Source of the DNA: a virus
IMG/VR virus record: IMGVR_UViG_3300025598_000079
Location: 1 to 39,776 of that record
Length of the DNA stretch: 39,776 nt
Reading direction: 5' to 3' (one strand)
Shown here: in pieces, positions 29,335-36,893 of the stretch
How the letters are laid out: each line of letters opens with the position of its first letter
How positions within the stretch are numbered: the first letter of the stretch is position 1
Notes under the pieces: model-generated
The model's input: the letters and a program-made list of their open reading frames with translations, nothing else
Database searches by the model: none
Told to the model about the DNA's origin: nothing
Program-made: the position numbers and the translations under genes

Positions 29335-29920
29335 AACTATCTCCTGTTATTGATTCTACTGTCTCTTTAGACTGATAACTATCCCATTTTTTTCTATTCT
29401 CTTCACCTAATATATATCTTAGATTTTTCCTACTACCAATTACTACCGGAGGTATTCCTAATTCAAATCCTTGTTTATATGGTATAATGTGATCCAATTG
29501 ATAATCTGTTTTATGTTTACCAGTTATTTTAGATATGCCTTCTTTTTTCATAGCATAAACTGTTCTATATGTTGCTTTCCTACATTCTCTTTTATATGCC
29601 TCAAATTCATTATCTGTATAGTTTTTTGGGCGAAGGTTGTTTAATTTACCATCTTTGTTGGGATTATTTTCTAACCATTTTTTTCTTTGGTGTTCATTAG
29701 GTAATCCTTTATTCCAACCCCATCCTTTTTTAAGACCATCTCTATTTTGTTTTTCCTTTTGTTCTTCACTAAGTGTTATTCCTTTGTTCCAAGGAGTATG
29801 CCCGGGGCGGTTATTAGGGTTTTTACAGGCCTGAGAACAATAATCCAAAAATCGTGGTTTAGTAATAAATGTATCGTTGCAAAAAAGGCACGCCTTTGAT
29901 ATGCCATACTTGTTTTTCAT
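29321..29920 (-). CDS. HNH homing endonuclease
   Basis: A 199-residue free-standing endonuclease. An N-terminal zinc module (KACLFCNDTF...DYCSQACKNP) is followed by NUMOD-like repeats HTPWNKGITLSEEQKEKQ and GWGWNKGLPNEHQRKKW. The HNH core is YQLDHIIPYKQGFELGIPPV, then SRKNLRYILGEENRKKW. It overlaps the iscU start by 14 bases. A CATAAATA late-type element lies five bases before the ATG with no ribosome binding site. Inserted next to iscU, whose active-site codons are disrupted. Confidence 0.9.
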   Translation of the reverse strand: MKNKYGISKACLFCNDTFITKPRFLDYCSQACKNPNNRPGHTPWNKGITLSEEQKEKQNRDGLKKGWGWNKGLPNEHQRKKWLENNPNKDGKLNNLRPKNYTDNEFEAYKRECRKATYRTVYAMKKEGISKITGKHKTDYQLDHIIPYKQGFELGIPPVVIGSRKNLRYILGEENRKKWDSYQSKETVESITGDSYGLQ

Positions 29921-29925
29921 ACAAG

Positions 29926-29933
29926 TATTTATG
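29926..29933 (-). promoter_or_regulatory. T4-type late promoter candidate (CATAAATA) for HNH gene
   Basis: CATAAATA, seven of eight matches to TATAAATA, ends five bases before the ATG at 29920, so the transcript would be leaderless or nearly so. Confidence 0.45.
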
Positions 29934-29956
29934 ATTGGCGTGCCCGTTTGTGAGTA

Positions 29957-30088
29957 TTATCTGACTGCCTCAGTATGTTTATGTCTAATACTCTTTTTAA
30001 GAATCTTGAACCAGTATTTTTTCTCGGCATCTTTGTCGTGATTAAAAATAGCTTGATACATTTTTTTGATTAACTTTTGAACTTTCAT
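29957..30088 (-). CDS. Small basic 43-residue protein
   Basis: MKVQKLIKKMYQAIFNHDKD, then AEKKYWFKILKKSIRHKHTE and AVR. The ATG at 30088 has TTAGGATAATAAA before it. The frame is open for 43 codons and the product is highly basic with regular helical spacing; I believe similar short proteins ending RHKHTE occur in related phages. A membrane or nucleic-acid-binding role is possible. It overlaps none of its neighbours. Confidence 0.6.
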   Translation of the reverse strand: MKVQKLIKKMYQAIFNHDKDAEKKYWFKILKKSIRHKHTEAVR

Positions 30089-30092
30089 TTTA

Positions 30093-30281
30093 TTATCCTA
30101 AAATCCATTTATACATTAACATTGGAATACCGGTAACTATAGCCGAAAAGACTGCTACTGCCACTGATCCAAAAAATATTCTACAAAGAGCCTGCCCCCA
30201 ATATGTTTTACATAGTGAGCAACTATCAACTACTTTCAAAAATATTGTACTAAAAAAATCATATTTTGTAGTTTCTGACAT
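30093..30281 (-). CDS. Small membrane protein
   Basis: 62 residues, with a Cys pair SCSLC and one clear membrane segment (RIFFGSVAVAVFSAIVTGIP) near the C-terminus. Five bases from the next small gene. Could be a holin-like or envelope peptide; there is nothing to decide. Not recognised. Confidence 0.55.
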   Translation of the reverse strand: MSETTKYDFFSTIFLKVVDSCSLCKTYWGQALCRIFFGSVAVAVFSAIVTGIPMLMYKWILG

Positions 30282-30296
30282 ATAAATTCTCTTAAA

Positions 30297-30632
30297 TCAG
30301 TTAGGAACCAAAACTAATTGTTGAGTGTTGGTTTGTGGATTAATCATTTCTTGCCAATGATAACCAATAGGTGCTGGTTGTACTCCAGGCTGGGTGTAAA
30401 CCACTGGAGGTTGTACGTATACAGGTTCAGGTTGAATATAAACCGGAGCTGGGGCATAATAAGGGCGAGCCATTCCGTAACCAATAGCGCCACCGATTAA
30501 AGCAGGTGCTACCCAACCAATGCCACCACCGCCATGCCATCCGCCGTAACCACCACGATAATATCCGTGTGCTTCTGCGGTACTGATGGATAACCCAGTG
30601 ATTAATGCTAATGCTACTGCTAATTTTTTCAT
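30297..30632 (-). CDS. Exported Gly/Tyr/Pro-rich protein
   Basis: 111 residues starting MKKLAVALALITGLSISTAEA, a typical signal peptide with cleavage after AEA. The mature protein opens with HGYYRGGYGGWHGGGGIGWV, has a glycine-zipper-like stretch ALIGGAIGYGMARP and then a run of PVY.QP repeats (APVYIQPEPVYVQPPVVYTQ). Such proteins sit in the periplasm or outer membrane. AAGGAGTCAAAC precedes the ATG at 30632. Coupled to the glycine-zipper protein upstream. Confidence 0.75.
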   Translation of the reverse strand: MKKLAVALALITGLSISTAEAHGYYRGGYGGWHGGGGIGWVAPALIGGAIGYGMARPYYAPAPVYIQPEPVYVQPPVVYTQPGVQPAPIGYHWQEMINPQTNTQQLVLVPN

Positions 30633-30642
30633 GTTTGACTCC

Positions 30643-31047
30643 TTATTGAGCAAATTGTTGTGTAAATAACACACCGTGATAGCTAAAGGTAACTATCGAC
30701 CCTTGTTGCATACTTATTGGAACTATGCGACAAACTTCACGTACTTCAGTATGGGCTGATTGTTGACCAACATTGTTGCCAACTACTCCGCCGATCAATG
30801 CGCCAACTACTCCGCCAGCTAGGCGATCACGATTGTTGCCACCTACTGTACTACCCAGGGCCGCTCCGGCTAACGCACCAATGGCACCATCACTTGAACT
30901 GTTGTTGACCCCGACTTCTTGTTGTTGACATTGTCGCTGATTAACTGTTACAATTCTTGGTTGTACATTTATCACTTGAGCAACATCGCCGGTCTGTGCC
31001 ATTGCTGATGCGGCGGCGAGGAATAACATTGGTAGAATCTGTTTCAT
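30643..31047 (-). CDS. Glycine-zipper 2TM (SlyB/17-kDa antigen-like) exported protein
   Basis: 134 residues: signal peptide MKQILPMLFLAAASAMAQ, then a double glycine zipper GAIGALAGAALGSTVGGNNR and LAGGVVGALIGGVVGNNVGQ, then EVCRIVPI. The pattern fits the glycine-zipper 2TM family of outer-membrane-associated proteins, some of which are lipoproteins; there is no lipobox here. Transcribed from its own consensus promoter (31099-31127). Perhaps it alters the host envelope after infection. Confidence 0.8.
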   Translation of the reverse strand: MKQILPMLFLAAASAMAQTGDVAQVINVQPRIVTVNQRQCQQQEVGVNNSSSDGAIGALAGAALGSTVGGNNRDRLAGGVVGALIGGVVGNNVGQQSAHTEVREVCRIVPISMQQGSIVTFSYHGVLFTQQFAQ

Positions 31048-31098
31048 AATTTCTCCTGTATACTTATATAACGCTTATCTGCGCTGTTTAGTTTACAT

Positions 31099-31127
31099 AT
31101 TATAATAGATTTAAGAGTATTTGTCAA
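31099..31127 (-). promoter_or_regulatory. Early promoter TTGACA-17-TATAAT for envelope proteins
   Basis: -35 at 31122-31127, -10 at 31099-31104, both consensus, 17-bp spacer. Confidence 0.85.
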
Positions 31128-31132
31128 CCATT

Positions 31133-31150
31133 AAAAAAGTAATACTTTTT
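31133..31150 (-). terminator. Possible rho-independent terminator
   Basis: AAAAAGT-AAT-ACTTTTT arms (31134-31150) give a short AT-rich hairpin with T residues following on the minus strand. It separates the virion operon to the right from the envelope-protein promoter. Confidence 0.45.
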
Positions 31151-31499
31151 ATTTACTTAGTCCGCGTTTCATAGCGGATTTGGCATTTTGATTCACCACT
31201 TGCTCGGCTTGATCTACTGACATTTCGGCACCGCTGACATCAGTGTTGCCTTTAAATTTAATTAGGTTGGAATTAGGTTCATAAGGTTCTAGCACATCAC
31301 TTAAAGGCGGTTGAGCGATTAAATCGCCCAAGCTGTCAGCGTTGACTTCTACTCCTAAATTTTGGGCTAGAGCAATAAATGCTGGCGTAGATATTTGTTT
31401 TTGAGCATTGGTATCTTGAGCTCGTCCGGCTAAAAACTGGGTTAAGGCCACCAGTTTTTTTGTATCGACACCGGTATTTTCAACTTCGAATATCAGCAT
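31149..31499 (-). CDS. Conserved phage protein, unknown
   Basis: 116 residues, MLIFEVENTGVDTKKLVALT..., ending with a helical segment (SVDQAEQVVNQNAKSAMKRG). A beginning of the same kind (M(K/L)IFE(I/V)EN) is found in the 182-residue protein at 7655-8203, but the rest differs. It follows the structural gene upstream by ten bases. Function unknown; possibly virion-associated by position. Confidence 0.6.
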   Translation of the reverse strand: MLIFEVENTGVDTKKLVALTQFLAGRAQDTNAQKQISTPAFIALAQNLGVEVNADSLGDLIAQPPLSDVLEPYEPNSNLIKFKGNTDVSGAEMSVDQAEQVVNQNAKSAMKRGLSK

Positions 31500-31509
31500 T
31501 TATTACTTT

Positions 31510-32472
31510 TTATTTGCGTTTACCACGACCTAAGTCGGGAGACATTTCAGGTTCGTCGGCATCAGGAAATGGATTTCCTTCATCAGGCATTTCTTCACCG
31601 CCCATGTCATCAGGCATGTCTTCTTCTGGAGGTACCTCGCCCGCCATACCAGCACCCATGTCAGCGCCGGGCATAGCACCTGGCATTTCTTGACCAGTAA
31701 CTACATTCAATGATTGATCTAGTTGTAGTTTGGTTGCTTGTAAATTCTGTACCAGTCCACTTAATGCGGCAGTGACTTCTGTGTTAAACTGCATGGCTTG
31801 GTCAACACCTACTTGGTTTTTAATTTGATCAACTAATGCTGGCAAGTCTTTGAACTGGGCAGTGCCAACGTCTTCTAACATCTTTTGAATCTTGTCAACC
31901 ATGTCCTGAGCAGCCAACACTACTTGCGCTTGTTGTACTTCGCTTTCACGTAAAATGTGATACAAGCTACGTCTAAAATTAATACTTTCAGTTTGTAAAG
32001 CGGCTTGAGCAACCAACTGTTGATCTTGTGGGTTAAGAGTTTGTCCACTGGCGGCTTTTTGCATCGCTGTTTTCAACTGTGGATTTTGAATCTTGCTTAA
32101 TTGAGCTTGCTGTTGCTGTTTGGCCATTTGCTGTTGTTGTGGAGTTTGGGTAGTAGTGCCAGGTTTTTGAGCATTGTTTACATTTTGCTGGGCACCTGCT
32201 ACACCGCCAACTGGCACTGTGGGATCTTCTTTGATTTTGGCTATGAGCACACGTTCCATCATCATTAGCTTGTTATAAGCTGGGTTTTGTTCTCTGTGAT
32301 GCGCGGCTTTGGTTTGCTTGTGTTCGCTGATTAGTTTACGCACTTTACCCAACATGGTGCGAGCTTGGCGTGTTGACATAATGTCAACGTTGATAGAGTC
32401 TCCGAAATAACTTTCAAAGACCTTGGCCGCTTGTTTTGATGGCTTTGGTGTAGCCAATTCGAAAAGTTTCAT
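31510..32472 (-). CDS. Probable virion or scaffold protein, Gln-rich with acidic tail
   Basis: 320 residues. Starts MKLFELATPKPSKQ, then a basic helix (STRQARTMLGKVRKLISEHK), a Gln/Thr/Pro linker (near 105-145, TTTQTPQQQQMAKQQQQAQL), a helical domain (QAQVVLAAQDMVDKIQKMLE...) and an acidic Met/Pro/Asp tail (EEDMPDDMGGEEMPDEGNPF). Helical core plus acidic tail recalls prohead scaffold-like proteins, but I cannot confirm it. AAAAAGGATTTAAA precedes the ATG; a late-promoter-like CTAAATAC lies 23 bases upstream. Confidence 0.65.
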   Translation of the reverse strand: MKLFELATPKPSKQAAKVFESYFGDSINVDIMSTRQARTMLGKVRKLISEHKQTKAAHHREQNPAYNKLMMMERVLIAKIKEDPTVPVGGVAGAQQNVNNAQKPGTTTQTPQQQQMAKQQQQAQLSKIQNPQLKTAMQKAASGQTLNPQDQQLVAQAALQTESINFRRSLYHILRESEVQQAQVVLAAQDMVDKIQKMLEDVGTAQFKDLPALVDQIKNQVGVDQAMQFNTEVTAALSGLVQNLQATKLQLDQSLNVVTGQEMPGAMPGADMGAGMAGEVPPEEDMPDDMGGEEMPDEGNPFPDADEPEMSPDLGRGKRK

Positions 32473-32474
32473 TT

Positions 32475-32921
32475 TTAAATCCTTTTTACTTGATAGTATT
32501 TAGCCCAATTTACACATTTGGTTAATTGTTCTTCAATAAGATTTTTGTTGATAATCTTATTTTCTAATTTAGTTTTGATTAATTCGCGATTTAATGGGCT
32601 CGCGCTTTTGGCAGCTATCTTAGTTCTAACGTCAATATCTAAAATCAACGCTGTTAGTTTTTTGTCTAAAAATTGTATTTCCAATGACATTTTGTGTTGG
32701 CTGTAGTTATCAGCTATACACCAACTTACCGCGCTTCTACTACTGGAAAACAAGCCGATTTCTGAAGTGTGGCAAAATACACGATACAGGGGTTTTTCCG
32801 GCACAATGCGATACTTACCAAACGCTATGTAATCACCGTCTTCTTGTTGCCAAAAAAAGCTGGTGTGATTCATTTTAAATTCGTCGGCAAATATTTTATG
32901 TAGTAAATTTTCGTTTTTCAT
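32475..32921 (-). CDS. Hypothetical phage protein
   Basis: 148 residues. The first 75 are aromatic and charged (SFFWQQEDGDYIAFGKYRIV), the remainder helical and basic with KTKLENKIINKNLIEEQLTK. Its 3' end contains the CTAAATAC element for the next gene. Not recognised. Confidence 0.6.
   Translation of the reverse strand: MKNENLLHKIFADEFKMNHTSFFWQQEDGDYIAFGKYRIVPEKPLYRVFCHTSEIGLFSSSRSAVSWCIADNYSQHKMSLEIQFLDKKLTALILDIDVRTKIAAKSASPLNRELIKTKLENKIINKNLIEEQLTKCVNWAKYYQVKRI
32496..32503 (-). promoter_or_regulatory. Probable T4-type late promoter (CTAAATAC)
   Basis: CTAAATAC embedded in the upstream coding end. A start six bases downstream gives an 18-base leader with AAAAAGGA before the ATG at 32472, the same geometry as the tail-fibre and 37797 genes. 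Confidence 0.5.
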
Positions 32922-32978
32922 TTTATTAAAAATAATTGAGTGTCAATAGTACTGCTCTTAACATCCAACATTATATAT

Positions 32979-32985
32979 TATTTAT
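32979..32985 (-). promoter_or_regulatory. Late-promoter-like ATAAATA
   Basis: ATAAATA in the 60-base gap before the gene at 32921; leader of about 50 bases. AT-rich surroundings lower confidence. Confidence 0.35.
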
Positions 32986-33395
32986 GTTAAAAGACTAAAC
33001 CAGATGTTTTGATATTCACCGCTGACAATTAGTGTTTGAGAAGAAGTTAAAATATTTTCTAACCCTACCATCATAGGCACCCCAGCGGCGTCTGCTATCA
33101 GCATTTGCACCGGGTCTTCGCTGGGTCCAAAAACCGCCGGTGTTTCAACTTCGAACTCAAATTCCCAAGCATCATTGTTTTTTATTGGGGTTTTCAACTG
33201 AAAAATCTGTGTTCTCATACTAAGCAATTGCGTTATGGTTTCCCAATTTCGTTGTTGGTTGCGTGAACGATTCCAATCACGTTCATTGAGAATTTGCTGA
33301 TTAGCGCGGTCTTGAAATGGTACTCGCGTTGATTTATAGTGCCCTGTAACTCCAGTGGCAGTGATATCAAATAATGTTCGGCAGTGAAATCTCAT
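32982..33395 (-). CDS. Conserved phage virion-type protein
   Basis: 137 residues. MRFHCRTLFDITATGVTGHY, then RVPFQDRANQQI and WNRSRNQQRNWETITQLLSM match, from memory, a conserved protein of T4-like aquatic phages with unknown function. The end is a beta-rich module (WEFEFEVETPAVFG...). It overlaps the upstream gene by four bases. Confidence 0.7.
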   Translation of the reverse strand: MRFHCRTLFDITATGVTGHYKSTRVPFQDRANQQILNERDWNRSRNQQRNWETITQLLSMRTQIFQLKTPIKNNDAWEFEFEVETPAVFGPSEDPVQMLIADAAGVPMMVGLENILTSSQTLIVSGEYQNIWFSLLT

Positions 33396-33646
33396 AATTC
33401 AGTGTTTGACAATTCATAAAAAATTTCAACTTGCTCGCATAAGCGATTTAATTCCTCGTTCTTATTGCGTTTTGCGAATATTTCTACCCATTTTTTTTGT
33501 TTTTCTAATTCAATTTCTTCTTTTATCAGCGCAGGATCGCGATGATGAAGCCATTTATCTTTAGAACCTGGGTTTCTTGCGTAGACCGTTTGTCCACCAT
33601 CTGGTGTTTCGTAAATGATTATTTCTGTAACTTTGTTGACAAGCAT
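33392..33646 (-). CDS. Hypothetical protein, possibly leaderless
   Basis: 84 residues starting MLVNKVTEIIIYETPDGGQT. The longer frame to 33691 would cross the terminator at 33681-33705, so the ATG at 33646 is used. A TTAAATAC element (33653-33660) ends six bases before it, with no ribosome binding site. Basic helical second half. Not recognised. Confidence 0.55.
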   Translation of the reverse strand: MLVNKVTEIIIYETPDGGQTVYARNPGSKDKWLHHRDPALIKEEIELEKQKKWVEIFAKRNKNEELNRLCEQVEIFYELSNTEL

Positions 33647-33652
33647 GATGCT

Positions 33653-33660
33653 GTATTTAA
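33653..33660 (-). promoter_or_regulatory. Late-promoter-like TTAAATAC immediately before an ATG
   Basis: It lies between a strong terminator and a gene that lacks a ribosome binding site; start would be at the ATG. Confidence 0.3.
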
Positions 33661-33680
33661 CTATTAAATTACTAGTCAAC

Positions 33681-33705
33681 AAAAAACCCACCTAAGTGGG
33701 TTTTT
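33681..33705 (-). terminator. Strong rho-independent terminator
   Basis: AAAAACCCAC/GTGGGTTTTT (33682-33691 with 33696-33705), four-base loop, T-tract on the minus strand (33681-33686). It ends the single-gene unit 34161-33730. The A/T tracts on both sides could make it work in both directions. Confidence 0.9.
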
Positions 33706-33729
33706 GATATTTTAAAATCTCTTTTAAAA

Positions 33730-34161
33730 TTAACTTGCGCTTGTAGCTGTAGAAGCTAGTCTAAAACCAACGTTTGTAACTGCCGCACCACTTACGTCGT
33801 AGCCGTTAACTGTACCTAAACCAGCAATAGTAGCTTGTAAAGTACTAGCAGAATAAGCTCCTGTTGGGAATAAAGCGATACTCAAATTGTTTTTGTTAGT
33901 TGTAGCGTCAACTTGATAAAAAGCAATAGTGCTAGTTTGTTGAACTGCCATCAAAATCAATTGAATTGCGCCGTTTACACCAGCTTGTCCGCTAGGATCA
34001 GCACCTAAATCGATACCAAAAAAGTCCAGTTTTGGACCTTGGATCATTACTGGCGTACCAGCAGGTGTGTATGTTCCTGTAGAGGAAAGTTGGGGACCAT
34101 TGAGTGTATCAATAGCAAATACGGGTTGTGAACCACCGTGTACTAATGGGATCTGTGCCAT
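33730..34161 (-). CDS. Small virion-type protein in its own transcription unit
   Basis: 143 residues, MAQIPLVHGGSQPVFAIDTL..., low in charge and rich in Gly, Ala, Thr, Ser and Asn, with beta-like alternation (STLQATIAGLGTVNGYDVSG). It suggests a decoration or fibre-like surface protein. AAGGAGAATTTTAAC precedes the ATG. The gene is isolated between a late-type promoter with a leader hairpin and a strong terminator, as expected of an abundant product. No family recognised. Confidence 0.7.
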   Translation of the reverse strand: MAQIPLVHGGSQPVFAIDTLNGPQLSSTGTYTPAGTPVMIQGPKLDFFGIDLGADPSGQAGVNGAIQLILMAVQQTSTIAFYQVDATTNKNNLSIALFPTGAYSASTLQATIAGLGTVNGYDVSGAAVTNVGFRLASTATSAS

Positions 34162-34183
34162 GTTAAAATTCTCCTTAATGTAT

Positions 34184-34197
34184 GAACCTTTTGGTTC
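34184..34197 (-). promoter_or_regulatory. Leader hairpin GAACC-TTTT-GGTTC
   Basis: A 5-bp stem in the 5' leader of the 143-residue protein, starting near the predicted transcript 5' end. Such 5' hairpins can stabilise phage late messages. Confidence 0.5.
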
Positions 34198-34200
34198 TAC

Positions 34201-34208
34201 ACTTATTT
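34201..34208 (-). promoter_or_regulatory. Probable T4-type late promoter (CTAAATAA)
   Basis: CTAAATAA with a start about six bases downstream; leader of about 34 bases with a hairpin and AAGGAG. Confidence 0.5.
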
Positions 34209-34239
34209 AGTTAAATGGCAAAAAATCACGGTTTATCTG

Positions 34240-36183
34240 TTATTTTCTGGCAAGATTTTGTTGCTGATTTGCTCGACTAAATTCAAATCTATTGACAAAC
34301 TTGACTGGGCCACCGGGTATTGACACTACCCAACCTTCTTGGCCTGGCTGTTGTTGGTCTAGCTGACGAAGCAAGTCGGTTTTGATATCGTGTAGCAGGA
34401 CAAAAGCTGTAAATGCCGCGGTAATTCCATCACTGTTACTGCGCGGGCTTTGTAGATACTCGATGATGTTGTTGAATTTCTTTGGTGTGGTCTTGGTTTT
34501 TAACCACTCGGCAAATCCTGGCATTAGTTTAGCAACCGCAAAATCCGACACACTTGGGTCTTTTACCAAACTGTTGATGTAATCTACACATAGTTTAGGC
34601 AAGTCAGTAATTTGTAGTGTTCTAAGTTCAGCAGGGTTGAACAAGTGATTAATCGCAGAACCTTGACTAGCTACCAGAGACTTAAGTTCTTTGACTTTAG
34701 CAGTATCTTGTGGTTGTACATTTGCCGTTGGATGTATTGGTTCAATCAGTAATAAACCCGGAACTGGGTTTAATTTAACTTTACCCAATGCTTGTTTTGG
34801 TGCTCCTGGTTCCGCATACTGAGTGTGAATGGCAATACCAATTTGGCTTTGTTCTATGCGTTTTCCTAAATCACTGGCTACCGGAATTGCGTACTGTACT
34901 GTGTTGGGTTTAAAGATTAGTGCTCCGGCTTTTTCAGGTGGCGTACTGGTATACAGTAAATCGCCTTGAATAAATCCTTTGAAATTTTGCGGAGTTGCGG
35001 CTTCTAACAAAGGCCATAATGTCTTGTAAATCGGATATAGGTTTGCTACTCTATTTGCTGACTTGCCTTTTTCTTGGGCTTCAGCATCACGTTTAGCCAT
35101 GTGCCCGCGGATTGCATCTGGACTTGTAAATAACCCATTATAGCCCACTGCCGTGAATCCTGCGGTGTCTGTAAGTACAAATTCACCGTTGGGTTTGCGC
35201 CCAAATACTACAGCGGGCGATCCGTCCCACTTCAAACTTACACTAGTTGTAGTGTTGTCTTTTAAATGAGCAATAACCGCCAACGCTTCTTTAATGCCAG
35301 CAGTACCGCGCCTAAATACCAAGTCTTCGATGTGTTCAATACCCTTGGCTTGTCCGCCTTGAACTTGTGGTTCTTCTGCTTCAACTAGCTTGCTCATGCC
35401 TTGATTAACAATTCGATCACGTAGCCTTGCTAGGAAGTTTATGTCACTTTCACCACGTGATTCATCTAGTGCGATGCCATTTTTGGCAAAGGTTGCTTTG
35501 GCATCGGCTATTTTTGCTTCGCGGTTAGGATCACCTTGAAGTGCTTGTAACATGGTTTCAACGCTGTACAAGTCTGCCTTACTGGCTTTTTTGTTCAGCA
35601 TTATTTTTGCTATTTCATCTGGATCAGCTGACACTAGGTTATTGGTAGCACGATCTACTAAGCCCTTGCGAGTAATGATTTTATATCCTGACGCTTTGGC
35701 AATACTGTTGAGCATTATGTGCCTATCAACTGCGCTGTACTCACTTCGTGTGGGATTTGATATAAAAAACTGACCAATTTTTAAATTTTCCATAAACATG
35801 AAATCAGTTTGGACATAGCCTTTTTCCGGATTTCCTGCTATTGGCGTTTTAAAATGAATTTGGTCCCCACCTTTTTTAACGTATTCTTGTGGCTTAAGTT
35901 GATGACTGGTACACCATTGGCTAAGCTCTGCTATCAACTGGTCCGGAGAGATTTCTGTGGAATTAACTGCTAAATCTAAATCTCCGGAACTGGATTTTTT
36001 ACCTGTTGATCCTAACCAACGCTCAGGATAACCAGTGTCAGGATCTATTTCCCCACGTAGGTCTAAGTCCGTTAACTGCTGTAGCCAATCGACAGTGGCG
36101 GGAATGTCAGTTTGATTAATGCGTTGCGTTAATGACTGACCTTCTTTATTTTTGAATACATTCCCGCCTTCTTTTAATATCAT
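34240..36183 (-). CDS. Fusion of nucleotidyltransferase-like and ligase-like domains
   Basis: A 647-residue protein. Domain 1 (about 30-200) has pol-beta-type nucleotidyltransferase motifs: LGSTGKKSSSGDLDLAV (57-73; Asp68 and Asp70) and third acid Asp127 (YVQTDFMF). Domain 2 (about 280-480) resembles covalent nucleotidyltransferases (RNA/DNA ligase type, DUF6267-like from memory): KWDGSPAVVFG with candidate Lys318, then GFIQGDLLYT (403-412) and IFKPNTVQYAIP (423-434). The C-terminal 170 residues are helical. Transferring and sealing activities in one chain would suit nucleic-acid end repair; the substrate is not known. It lies among virion-type genes. Confidence 0.75.
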   Translation of the reverse strand: MILKEGGNVFKNKEGQSLTQRINQTDIPATVDWLQQLTDLDLRGEIDPDTGYPERWLGSTGKKSSSGDLDLAVNSTEISPDQLIAELSQWCTSHQLKPQEYVKKGGDQIHFKTPIAGNPEKGYVQTDFMFMENLKIGQFFISNPTRSEYSAVDRHIMLNSIAKASGYKIITRKGLVDRATNNLVSADPDEIAKIMLNKKASKADLYSVETMLQALQGDPNREAKIADAKATFAKNGIALDESRGESDINFLARLRDRIVNQGMSKLVEAEEPQVQGGQAKGIEHIEDLVFRRGTAGIKEALAVIAHLKDNTTTSVSLKWDGSPAVVFGRKPNGEFVLTDTAGFTAVGYNGLFTSPDAIRGHMAKRDAEAQEKGKSANRVANLYPIYKTLWPLLEAATPQNFKGFIQGDLLYTSTPPEKAGALIFKPNTVQYAIPVASDLGKRIEQSQIGIAIHTQYAEPGAPKQALGKVKLNPVPGLLLIEPIHPTANVQPQDTAKVKELKSLVASQGSAINHLFNPAELRTLQITDLPKLCVDYINSLVKDPSVSDFAVAKLMPGFAEWLKTKTTPKKFNNIIEYLQSPRSNSDGITAAFTAFVLLHDIKTDLLRQLDQQQPGQEGWVVSIPGGPVKFVNRFEFSRANQQQNLARK

Positions 36184-36194
36184 ATGTAAGTCTC

Positions 36195-36833
36195 TTAGTA
36201 GGGTTTTTGCGCTGTCAATCTTGCCAACTCTTCTTCGTATATTTTAATCATACTGGCCGAAGTTCCGGGCAATGTTCTCTCACTTCTAATTTGTGAGATC
36301 ACGTGATCTACTTTTGCGTTGTGAGCACTGGTTAAACGATTGCGTCTTGCTACTTCGATGAGTCGAGATTTTTCGGCTTCTTCGGCAATATACGCTTCTC
36401 GGTAATCAGCATCTTCTATCATTAAACGATTGTGCTCAGCCTTACGTTGTCGTTCAGCTTCTCGCTCGGCTAACTTTTGTTTTTCTGCATTTTTCGCGGC
36501 GATTTTTTGTTGCTCGCTAAAATAAGCTTGTAATTCCGCGGACCGTGGTATAGTGTCTTCATCTGCTTTTCCAAAAAAGCCTATGAAAAAATTTATAATA
36601 AATTTACAAATAAACCACGCAGGAATACCAAGAAGTAAACTATAAAATCCCACAGAAAAAATAACGCCCGCGATGCTAGAATCATGTGGTAACATAGACC
36701 CAGTAAAATAAAACCACATAGCCAAAAATACCAAGAAGCCAACCACTTGACCTTTGTCTGTAGCGACTTCGTTGTTCTTTTTCAACTCGGCCAATGATTT
36801 ATTATACTGTGCTAGTTCTTCTTTAATGCTCAT
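36195..36833 (-). CDS. Membrane protein with long coiled coil
   Basis: 212 residues starting MSIKEELAQYNKSLAELKKN. Two or three membrane segments (GFLVFLAMWFYFTGSM; GVIFSVGFYSLLLGIPAWFI; KFIINFFIGFF) are followed by a charged coiled coil (EKQKLAEREAERQRKAEHNR). The start at 36833 is used because the earlier ATG at 36872 falls in the promoter. It has its own consensus promoter. Unknown function; could act at the host membrane. Confidence 0.65.
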   Translation of the reverse strand: MSIKEELAQYNKSLAELKKNNEVATDKGQVVGFLVFLAMWFYFTGSMLPHDSSIAGVIFSVGFYSLLLGIPAWFICKFIINFFIGFFGKADEDTIPRSAELQAYFSEQQKIAAKNAEKQKLAEREAERQRKAEHNRLMIEDADYREAYIAEEAEKSRLIEVARRNRLTSAHNAKVDHVISQIRSERTLPGTSASMIKIYEEELARLTAQKPY

Positions 36834-36863
36834 TTGGATCTCGTTTAGTGTTAATATGTGTAT

Positions 36864-36892
36864 ATTATACAATATTTTGGTATTTTTGTCAA
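36864..36892 (-). promoter_or_regulatory. Early promoter TTGACA-17-TATAAT
   Basis: -35 at 36887-36892, -10 at 36864-36869. Dyad copy 5 is immediately upstream (one base from the -35). Confidence 0.85.
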
Positions 36893-36893
36893 C

